Assembly: GCF_004137765.1 (NCBI RefSeq)
Contig: NZ_NOIS01000001.1
Location: 248,001-312,000 of the forward strand
DNA length: 64,000 nucleotides
DNA from: Rothia uropygialis
GTDB taxonomy: Bacteria > Actinomycetota > Actinomycetes > Actinomycetales > Micrococcaceae
Direction of reading: 5' to 3'
Each line of letters starts with the position of its first letter. The stretch's first letter is position 1. The notes under the pieces are model-generated. The model saw only the letters and a program-made list of their open reading frames with translations. It searched no databases and had not been told where the DNA came from. Positions 46,129 to 53,305 of this stretch are shown here, piece after piece. Both the position numbers and the translations under genes were made by a program.

Positions 46129-46956
46129 TTACATGGGAAACAGGAAATAGGGTGCCCCGGTGTCCGGACGCGACGTCACCAGGGGACGAACCTTGTAGAC
46201 CTCCTCTACGAGATCAGGATCAAGCGTTTCGGCGGGCGGACCGTCGGCGACAATGCGGCCGTGGTCCATCACGATGATTCGGTCGCATGAGCTGGCCGCG
46301 AGGTTGAGATCGTGAAGGGCCATGACGACGCCGGGTCTCCTCGTTCCGGCGGGCGGTAAGGGCGCCTCATCGTCGGATTCGGCACTCTCCGCGGGGTGAG
46401 CGTGGCTCCTCACATCCCGGATGAGATCGACCTGGTGTCTCAGATCCAGGTGATTGGTCGGTTCATCGAGAAGCAAATACGGGGTCTCTTGGGCCAGTGC
46501 GCGGGCGAGCAGAGTTCTCTGGCGCTCTCCGCCCGAAAGATCCAGGAAACTTCTGTGGGCGAATTCCGCAACACCGGTGCGGGCCATCGCGCTCTCGACC
46601 GCCTGATTGCCTCCCTCACGGGTTGCCGTCGGATTGGCGAGGGCGCCCAAGGAAACGACCTCGGCGACGGTGAAATCCAGTTCTCCGCGCTCTTCCTGCG
46701 GAAGAGCCGCAATGAGCGAGGCGGACTTCTTGTGGGGCAGCTCCGTCAGGCGAGCACCGTTGATTAGAATCGCACCGTGGCGGGGTCGCAAGGCGCGGTA
46801 GAGCGCCTTGAGCAGAGTCGATTTCCCGCAACCGTTGGGACCGACTAGCCCGACGACCGCACCCGGGCCAATGCCGAGCGAAACCTCGTGCACCACTTCT
46901 GTGCCCGCGACCTCGATCGTCAGGTTCTGCAGGCTGAGACCGACCCGAGCATTCAT
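46129..46956 (-). CDS. ABC transporter ATP-binding protein, FepC/FecE type
   Basis: 275 residues. Walker A GPNGCGKST at 39-47, signature LSGGERQR at 140-147, Walker B LLLDEP at 161-166 and the switch histidine in ALHDLNLAA. Between Walker B and the switch there is an unusual Glu/Ala/Pro-rich insert (HPAESAESDDEAPLPPAG). It drives import through the FecCD-type permease whose stop codon it overlaps by 4 bases. Confidence 0.92.
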   Translation of the reverse strand: MNARVGLSLQNLTIEVAGTEVVHEVSLGIGPGAVVGLVGPNGCGKSTLLKALYRALRPRHGAILINGARLTELPHKKSASLIAALPQEERGELDFTVAEVVSLGALANPTATREGGNQAVESAMARTGVAEFAHRSFLDLSGGERQRTLLARALAQETPYLLLDEPTNHLDLRHQVDLIRDVRSHAHPAESAESDDEAPLPPAGTRRPGVVMALHDLNLAASSCDRIIVMDHGRIVADGPPAETLDPDLVEEVYKVRPLVTSRPDTGAPYFLFPM

Positions 46957-48014
46957 CGAGATCCTCCGAAGACGTAACCGCGGCGGCGGATCAGAATGAT
47001 GAACACCGGCACACCGATGAGTGCCGTGACCACGCCGAGGGGGAGTTCGCGCGGAGGCACGGCGATGCGGCTGATCAGATCGACCCAGACCATGAACACG
47101 GCACCGAACATGGGCGCCAGGAGGGTTGCGGTTCGGTGTGCAGGGCCGAGCACGATTCGTGTCAGGTGAGGGATGACCAGTCCGACGAAGCCTATGGTTC
47201 CAGCGACCGAGACCAATGTCGCCGTTCCGAGAACGGTGAGGAAGAAGAGCCGGATCCTGAGGGCTTCCGGATCGACGCCGAGGCTCGCGGACGACCCGTC
47301 GCCCATGGACAGGGCATCCAAATCAGGGGCGCGGTGCCAGAGATAGACAATGCACCCGCACGTGACGATCCCGGCGAGCGGAAGCTGACTCCAGGTTGCC
47401 CCGCCCAAAGAACCGAGCATCCAGAACATCACGGTGCGGGCGGCGTCACCCTTGGAATCGAAGAAGACGATCGCGGACATCAGGGCCTGGAACCCGAAAG
47501 ACAGGACGACGCCGGTCAGGATCAGCCGTACCGGTGCAATACCGTTCGACGAGCTTGACAGCCCGTAGACAAGGACCGAGGCCGCGAGGGCACCGGCAAA
47601 TGCTGCCGAGGACAGCGCGTAGACACCGAGCCCCGAAAGCAGCCCCCAGGACACCACGGCGCTCGCGCCTACTGAGGCACCGGATGAGATGCCGAGAATA
47701 AAGGGATCCGCGAGGGGATTGCGCACCATGGACTGTGCGGCGATCCCCAGGGTGCTCAGTCCGGCACCCACGACGGCGGCCATGATCGCCCTCGGCGTGC
47801 GAATGTCGACGATGACCGTGTAATCAGTCACGTCAGCAGAGTCGATAGTCCCGCCGGTCAGGGCAGCCCACAAGTGAGACGTCGTACGACCCAACGGGAT
47901 CGAGGCGGCGCCCCACGAGATGGCGAGCAGTATCGACACGAGGAGCACGGCCGCCAGCCCGCAGGCCAGTAGTACCTGGTGTCGTGGACTCATTCTGCGA
48001 CGTGAAGGATTCAT
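46953..48014 (-). CDS. FecCD/BtuC-type ABC transporter permease
   Basis: 353 residues from ATG 48014; an in-frame codon at 48053 would place the start beyond the predicted operator. About ten transmembrane helices with family signatures RTPRAIMAAVVGAGLSTLG, NPLADPFILGISSGASVGAS and GFVGLVIPHLTRIVLG. It is the first gene of the metal-uptake operon. No ribosome site is visible, but a TATCAT -10 box sits 9 bases before the ATG, so the transcript may be leaderless. Confidence 0.92.
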   Translation of the reverse strand: MNPSRRRMSPRHQVLLACGLAAVLLVSILLAISWGAASIPLGRTTSHLWAALTGGTIDSADVTDYTVIVDIRTPRAIMAAVVGAGLSTLGIAAQSMVRNPLADPFILGISSGASVGASAVVSWGLLSGLGVYALSSAAFAGALAASVLVYGLSSSSNGIAPVRLILTGVVLSFGFQALMSAIVFFDSKGDAARTVMFWMLGSLGGATWSQLPLAGIVTCGCIVYLWHRAPDLDALSMGDGSSASLGVDPEALRIRLFFLTVLGTATLVSVAGTIGFVGLVIPHLTRIVLGPAHRTATLLAPMFGAVFMVWVDLISRIAVPPRELPLGVVTALIGVPVFIILIRRRGYVFGGSR

Positions 48015-48022
48015 TGGAAGTA

Positions 48023-48035
48023 AATGATAATCATT
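48023..48035. promoter_or_regulatory. Fur/Zur-type palindromic operator at the metal-uptake operon promoter
   Basis: AATGATAATCATT is a perfect 13-bp palindrome around a central A/T and matches the core of Fur-family boxes (GATAATGATAATCATTATC in E. coli). On the minus strand it covers the predicted -10 TATCAT (48024-48029), 9 bases before the permease ATG, so occupancy by a metal-loaded Fur-family repressor would block transcription. Actinobacterial iron genes usually use DtxR/IdeR boxes, so a zinc regulator (Zur) is the more likely binder (inference). Confidence 0.65.
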
Positions 48036-48109
48036 CGCATCTAGAAATTCCAAAGAGCCCCACGTGGTCTCGTGATTCTGCGCCCGGCTTCATGGGACCC
48101 GGTCCGGCG

Positions 48110-48115
48110 TAAAAT
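48110..48115 (+). promoter_or_regulatory. Predicted -10 element of menD
   Basis: TAAAAT lies 7 bases before ATG 48123, and no ribosome site is visible, which suggests a leaderless menD transcript starting at or next to the A of ATG. Inferred from spacing only. Confidence 0.45.
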
Positions 48116-48122
48116 AAAGTGG

Positions 48123-49892
48123 ATGACTTCTTCAGACTCCCAGCCAGACGCTTTCTTTACCGCGGTTTCCGTGCTGGACTCTCTTTTTCGGTCCGGTATG
48201 CGGCAGGTAGTTCTGGCTCCCGGGTCTCGGTCTGCACCCCTGGCGTACGCCCTCGCTGCCGCCTCGGAAGCCGGGGTCATTGAGGTTCATGTCCGAATCG
48301 ATGAGAGGTCTGCCGCGTTCACGGGGCTCGGTATTGCCAAAGCCACGGGGCAGCCGGTCGGCGTCGTGACGACCTCGGGCACTGCCGTCGGCGAATTGCT
48401 GCCGGCCGTGATGGAAGCAAACCATTCCGAAGTCCCTCTTGCGGTTCTTTCCGCGGATCGCCCGCCACGGCTGCGCGATACCGGTGCCAATCAGACCACG
48501 TGGCAACCGGGTCTCTACAGCACACATGTGCGCGCCTGGGCCGACCTCACCTCCTACCCGGAACCGGAGCCGGGGGAGCAGACGGTTGCATTTACCGATT
48601 GCCTTGCCGCTCTGACCGGGCGCGACCCCGAATCCTGGGAAGATGCGTCGTCTAGGCCACTCGGACCGGCGCACATCAACGTCGCCTTCGATGCTCCGTT
48701 GGCTCCGGATGCGAGGATGCGCGAAACCTTGCGTGCGTGGGCCTCGTCGTTGGCTGATGTGCGCAAACCGGTCGCACCTCGGCTCGTTGACCGGACGGTC
48801 GCCGATGCCCTCGGCGAGGACGCAGCCGATGGGTCACGGGAGGAGCCCACCAGACGTACCGTAGTGGTCGCAGGAGACGGAGCCGGCCCCGTCGCCAGGC
48901 TTTTTGCGGAAACTGTGGGAGCTCCGTTGTTGGCAGAACCTTCTTCGGGCGCCCGAGGCGGTCCAAATGCTCTGGGCACATACCAATTGCTCCTTGACGG
49001 CAAACTCGGGAAAGTCATTGAGCGTGTGGTCCTCTTCGGGCGCCCGACCTTGTCCCGGTCCGTGGACAGCCTTCTCCATCGCCAGGACATCGAGTCGATC
49101 ATCTATCTGCCTCGTCCCGTGGCGTGGGCCCGGCCCGACCGGCGTCCGGAACGTCCTGTACAGACCCTCGAGGAGGCCCGGAACTTCGCGGGGCGTTGCG
49201 CAGCCTCCTGGCTCGAACAGTGGAGAAGCGAAGACCACCGCCTCGACCGGTCCCTTAATAGTCTCTTCTCGCATGCCGAAGCTCACAACGGCGTTCTCAA
49301 CGGGCCTGGGGTTGCTCGTTTGGTGAGGGAAGCGACCGACAGGGACGGGATAACTCTCGTCTGCGGGTCATCCAACCTCATCCGTGATCTCGACCTTGCC
49401 CCCATCGACGAGAGTGTGGACCGTGAAGCGGCAGTCTACGCGAACCGCGGGCTTGCCGGTATCGACGGCACTGTGGCAACGGCAAGCGGTATCGCGCTGG
49501 CCGAGCGAGGGCCGGTCCGCCTACTCCTGGGAGACCTGACGCTCCTTCACGATTCCGGATCCTTGCTCATCGGGCTGGGGGAAACCGTGCCCGATCTGCA
49601 GATCATCGTGTTCAACGACGCGGGCGGCGGGATTTTTTCGACCCTCGAGCACGGCAACGTGGCCCGGGATGAGGGGTGGTCGGGCGCCGTGGAACGTTTC
49701 TTCGGGACACCGCAGGCGGCGGACCTCGAAAGGCTCGCTGCCGTACATCATCACCGTTATGTCCGCGCGGACGACGCCGAAGCGCTGGGGCGCGCCCTGT
49801 CTTCTCCGGTCCGCGGTATCACCTTGATCGAGGTCCGAGGCACACGCGAAGGACTTGCCGACGAGCGTGTCCTCTGGAAAGAGTGCGTCTGA
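48123..49892 (+). CDS. menD: SEPHCHC synthase (2-succinyl-5-enolpyruvyl-6-hydroxy-3-cyclohexene-1-carboxylate synthase)
   Basis: 589 residues from ATG 48123. ThDP enzyme with the N-terminal catalytic pocket (VLAPGSRSAPLAYAL, HVRIDERSAAFTGLGIAK, VVTTSGTAVGELLPAVMEA), a central transhydrogenase-like domain, and the C-terminal ThDP/metal-binding stretch GLAGIDGTVATASGIAL to VFNDAGGGIFSTLEHG. It joins 2-oxoglutarate and isochorismate, the first committed step of the classical menaquinone route. It is divergent from the metal-uptake operon across 108 bases. Confidence 0.96.
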   Translation: MTSSDSQPDAFFTAVSVLDSLFRSGMRQVVLAPGSRSAPLAYALAAASEAGVIEVHVRIDERSAAFTGLGIAKATGQPVGVVTTSGTAVGELLPAVMEANHSEVPLAVLSADRPPRLRDTGANQTTWQPGLYSTHVRAWADLTSYPEPEPGEQTVAFTDCLAALTGRDPESWEDASSRPLGPAHINVAFDAPLAPDARMRETLRAWASSLADVRKPVAPRLVDRTVADALGEDAADGSREEPTRRTVVVAGDGAGPVARLFAETVGAPLLAEPSSGARGGPNALGTYQLLLDGKLGKVIERVVLFGRPTLSRSVDSLLHRQDIESIIYLPRPVAWARPDRRPERPVQTLEEARNFAGRCAASWLEQWRSEDHRLDRSLNSLFSHAEAHNGVLNGPGVARLVREATDRDGITLVCGSSNLIRDLDLAPIDESVDREAAVYANRGLAGIDGTVATASGIALAERGPVRLLLGDLTLLHDSGSLLIGLGETVPDLQIIVFNDAGGGIFSTLEHGNVARDEGWSGAVERFFGTPQAADLERLAAVHHHRYVRADDAEALGRALSSPVRGITLIEVRGTREGLADERVLWKECV

Positions 49893-49909
49893 TCCTGGGT
49901 CGTACGACA

Positions 49910-49973
49910 ACGGGGGCGTTTGTCGACCGTACGCGGGGGAATAACCCCGCGCCCGGCAGACAAACGCCCCCGT
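49910..49973. terminator. Nested inverted repeat (probable terminator) between menD and MMPL gene
   Basis: ACGGGGGCGTTTGTC (49910-49924) pairs perfectly with GACAAACGCCCCCGT (49959-49973). Inside it, GCGGGG (49933-49938) pairs with CCCCGC (49945-49950). The structure fills the gap between the converging menD and MMPL genes. It lacks a T-run; it may be a bidirectional terminator or a dispersed repeat. Confidence 0.6.
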
Positions 49974-49990
49974 ACTCGGCTCGAACGCTC

Positions 49991-52480
49991 CTAGTCCTTG
50001 CGCTCCAGTGAAGCGCCCTCGACGTCGACGTCCGGCAGGATCTTGTCGACCCAACGCGGCAGCCACCACGCCTTCGAGCCCATGAGGTACATGAGGGCGG
50101 GGATGAGCGTCATGCGAACGACGAAAGCGTCGAACAGCACGCCCGCTGCCAGGGAGAAGCCGATCGAGGCGATCATGGCCTCGCCGCTGAAGACGAAGCC
50201 GAGGAACACCCCGGCCATGATCAGTGCGGCGGCCAGGACGACCTTGGCACTGTGATTGAAGCCGATGATGACCGACTTCTTGCCGCCGCGCCCGTGGCTG
50301 TATGCCTCGCGCATCGACGAGACCAGGAAGACTTGATAATCCATGGCGAGTCCGAAGAGGATACCGACCGCAAGAATCGGTAGGAAACTGAGAATCGGGC
50401 CGGGGTCGGTGACCCCGAAGAGGGATCCGAGCCATCCCCACTGGAATACCGCGACCGTCGCGCCGAACGAAGCCAAGAGCGAGAACAGGAACCCTAGGGT
50501 CGCCGTCAACGGAACGAGGATCGAACGGAAGACCAGGATCAGCACGAGCAGCGAGAGGCCCAAGACGATGGCCAGGTAAATGGGCAGAACCTTGAACAGC
50601 TTCTCGGAAATGTCGATATTCATTGCCGTCTGTCCAGCCACGCCGAAGGTCACGTCTCCGTCGTCGGTGTGAACCTTGAGGTCACGCAGGTCGTTCACCA
50701 AATCATTGGTCGAGACGTCGCTGGGTCCGTCCTTCGGAACGATCTGGTACATGACCATGCTGTTGTCCTTGGAAATCGCGGCGGGCACCACGGTCTCCAC
50801 GTTGTCCTGCTTCTGCAGATCCTGTCCGACGTCGATCTGCAATTGCTTGGCCTGATCCGCGGTGGTTCCCCCCGGAAGCTGAGCGGCCGCAACCATGGTG
50901 CTGTTCCGGCCCGCGCCGAACTGCTCCTCGATGGTCTTGTAACTCTTGTAAGCGCCGGAATCAGGGCTGGAGCTCGTGGCATCGGGCAGGCCCAGTCGGA
51001 TCTGAGTCATCGGGATGGCGATGATGATCAGCACCAGGGCCGAGACGATGGCGGTGACGACAGGACGCTTGGTGACGAATTTCAGCCACCCGTGCGGCGA
51101 AGACTCGTGTTCCCGGTGCGCCTTATGGGCACGGTCCTGAAGCTGCCCGTCACCGACCAGGTTTTCGGCCTGGGCATTCTCCCTGAGCCGAGCACGACGT
51201 TGTATCGTCTGCCACCGCTTCTTGGTGATGATCCTTCGCCCGATGAGCCCGAGCATAGCCGGCGTCAGAGTCACGGCCACCACGACGGCCAAAAGGACCG
51301 ACGCCGCGGCGACATTGCCCATCACCGACAGGAACGGAATCCCTACGACGTTGAGCGCAAGCAAGGCGATGATGACCGTGGTGCCGGCGAAGACCACCGC
51401 GTTGCCGCTGGTGCCCGTCGCCAGCGCAACCGAGTCCTTAATGCCGATGCCTCGCACCAGGTTGTTGCGGTGTCTGTTGATGATGAACAGCGAGTAGTCG
51501 ATGCCGACCGCAAGACCCAGCATCGAGCCGAGGGCCGGCGTCGTGGAGTTCATTTCGATGAGGCCCGATAGCGAGAACGTGCCGAGCATCGCCGCGCCCA
51601 CGCCGACGAGGGCCATGAGAATCGGCAGCCCGGCGGCGATGAATGTGCCCATCATGATGAGCAGAATGATGAAGGCCACGATGACGCCGATGATCTCGGC
51701 CGTGGGCTTCATATCGGGCTGGCCCTCGAGATTCTGATCGAATTGGACGTCGAGGCCCTTGAGGTCGGCGTCGGCAAGGTCCGAACGCACCTCGGAAAGC
51801 GTGTCCGGGGAGACCGAGTTGATCTCATCCTTGAAGCTGATGCTGGCCAGGGCCGCCGACTCGTTGTCCGAGACGGACGAGTACTGGCTCGACATGTCGA
51901 TTTTGGCCTTGTTCTGGTCGAACTCGGTCTTCTTCTGCTCGAACTGTGACTTCTGTGCGTCCAGTTCCTTCTGCTTGTCGTCAATCTCCTTATAGGCATC
52001 TGACGGCGCGTTGGAAGATTTGAGCTTCGAGCGTCCATCGTCGATCTGCTTCTGACCGTCGTCGAGTTTCTTCTGGCCGTCTTCGATCTGAGGGGCGGCT
52101 TGCTGGAGCTGAGCCTTGCCCTGGTCGATCTGCTTCTGCTCGTCGAACGGGTTGGTCGTCGACTCGACGCCGTCGACCTTTCCGACTTTCTGGAGAGCGC
52201 TGGCGAGGGCTTGCTTCTGGTCGTCGGAAATCGCAGAGCCGTCTCCGGTTTTGACAACGGCCTGGCCCGAACCGGCGTTCGCGTTGAGATCGAATTTGTC
52301 GCTCAGCTCGTCCTGGAGCTCTTGGGACTTGGTGCCAGGGATCGTGACGTTGGAGCTCAGATCCCCCTTGAACGCGGCGTATGACCCGCCCAAAGCCAGG
52401 AGGATCACAATCCACAGACTGATGATCACCCATGCCTTGCGCGCGGCGAATCCGCCGATACGGTATAGGAGTTTTGCCAT
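49991..52480 (-). CDS. MMPL family RND-type exporter (first copy)
   Basis: 829 residues from ATG 52480. RND topology: one N-terminal helix (FAARKAWVIISLWIVILLAL), a large extracytoplasmic domain, five helices, a second domain, five more helices. The first domain (~110-210) is full of QKQIDDGQKKLDDGQ-like heptads that predict a long coiled coil. Proton-relay Asp/Tyr motifs appear in LAVGIDYSLFI and LFGLAMDYQVFLVS. Actinobacterial MMPL proteins export lipids, siderophores or drugs; the substrate is unknown. It follows its own TetR gene by 29 bases. Confidence 0.92.
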   Translation of the reverse strand: MAKLLYRIGGFAARKAWVIISLWIVILLALGGSYAAFKGDLSSNVTIPGTKSQELQDELSDKFDLNANAGSGQAVVKTGDGSAISDDQKQALASALQKVGKVDGVESTTNPFDEQKQIDQGKAQLQQAAPQIEDGQKKLDDGQKQIDDGRSKLKSSNAPSDAYKEIDDKQKELDAQKSQFEQKKTEFDQNKAKIDMSSQYSSVSDNESAALASISFKDEINSVSPDTLSEVRSDLADADLKGLDVQFDQNLEGQPDMKPTAEIIGVIVAFIILLIMMGTFIAAGLPILMALVGVGAAMLGTFSLSGLIEMNSTTPALGSMLGLAVGIDYSLFIINRHRNNLVRGIGIKDSVALATGTSGNAVVFAGTTVIIALLALNVVGIPFLSVMGNVAAASVLLAVVVAVTLTPAMLGLIGRRIITKKRWQTIQRRARLRENAQAENLVGDGQLQDRAHKAHREHESSPHGWLKFVTKRPVVTAIVSALVLIIIAIPMTQIRLGLPDATSSSPDSGAYKSYKTIEEQFGAGRNSTMVAAAQLPGGTTADQAKQLQIDVGQDLQKQDNVETVVPAAISKDNSMVMYQIVPKDGPSDVSTNDLVNDLRDLKVHTDDGDVTFGVAGQTAMNIDISEKLFKVLPIYLAIVLGLSLLVLILVFRSILVPLTATLGFLFSLLASFGATVAVFQWGWLGSLFGVTDPGPILSFLPILAVGILFGLAMDYQVFLVSSMREAYSHGRGGKKSVIIGFNHSAKVVLAAALIMAGVFLGFVFSGEAMIASIGFSLAAGVLFDAFVVRMTLIPALMYLMGSKAWWLPRWVDKILPDVDVEGASLERKD

Positions 52481-52509
52481 GACTTCTCTCGATGGTTGAT
52501 GGTTCAGTG

Positions 52510-53235
52510 TCAGATGCGAGGACGGCCATTGGCCACCTGCGCGAAGGCCCAGTTGAGGTCTTCGCGCAGGACTTCCAGGGTGAGCAGATCGATAGGCTCG
52601 GATCCCTGAATGGTTTGAGTGAAATGGGCCTTGCCGGTTGAGCACGGCCCGGATCGGCCGGCGTCCAGAATGCCCAACCGGTTGACGCCGTGGAGGAGAC
52701 CGAAGGCTATGCCCGTGGTCAGGTTGAAGACATACATCTGGATTTTGACGCTCTGTTCGAAATCCAGGGAGGGGTAGTTGTCGGCGAGGGTTTCCATGAG
52801 CTGTTCGGCGACGCTGGCCAGAGTTCGCAGGATGTGTTGGCCCAACACGTCGAGCATGTCCGGACTCAGGCGCATGCTCAGCGCCAAGAATCTTGCGAAG
52901 AGTTCGTCGGCACCGGGGCGATCGAAGCTCTCGCGGAACTTCCGATCCAGCGCCTCGGGAATTTCCGGCACGGGCAACCTCGCAGGAATTCCCGGTTCGT
53001 CCAAGAGCTGGACGAGGTATGAGCTGACTCTGGCCAGAATGACTTCGTGAAGGTTGGGGAAATGGTTGAAGAGGGATCTTTCGGAGATTCCTGCCCGCTC
53101 GGCCAGTGTCCGTGATTTGAGCGCCTCGAACCCATCCTCGAGCACGATGGCCTCCGCGGCATCGAGAATCGCCTTGCGAGTGGCCTCACGCCGGGCATGG
53201 CGGCGGTCACCGGTGGGCAAGGTCGAAGTACTCAT
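52510..53235 (-). CDS. TetR family regulator of the first MMPL gene
   Basis: 241 residues from ATG 53235. The helix-turn-helix covers residues ~15-65 (AILDAAEAIVLEDGFEAL, AERAGISERSLFNHFPN). The C-terminal ligand-binding part is helical and resembles the mycofactocin/TetR_C_MtrR-type domains. No ribosome site is visible, so the transcript may be leaderless. It is probably a local repressor of the MMPL exporter gene 29 bases downstream. Confidence 0.87.
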   Translation of the reverse strand: MSTSTLPTGDRRHARREATRKAILDAAEAIVLEDGFEALKSRTLAERAGISERSLFNHFPNLHEVILARVSSYLVQLLDEPGIPARLPVPEIPEALDRKFRESFDRPGADELFARFLALSMRLSPDMLDVLGQHILRTLASVAEQLMETLADNYPSLDFEQSVKIQMYVFNLTTGIAFGLLHGVNRLGILDAGRSGPCSTGKAHFTQTIQGSEPIDLLTLEVLREDLNWAFAQVANGRPRI

Positions 53236-53238
53236 GTA

Positions 53239-53255
53239 TTTACAGTAATTGCAAA
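53239..53255. promoter_or_regulatory. Candidate TetR operator upstream of the first TetR-MMPL pair
   Basis: TTTACAGTAATTGCAAA is an imperfect 17-bp palindrome (TTT-CA-T-A-TG-AAA) 4 bases before the TetR start codon, overlapping where its promoter must lie in the 70-base gap after the second MMPL gene. Autoregulation is inferred. Confidence 0.4.
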
Positions 53256-53305
53256 TTCTTTTGAGGATCAACGAGTCCTCGTGTGTCATTGGCCACGTCC
53301 ACCCG

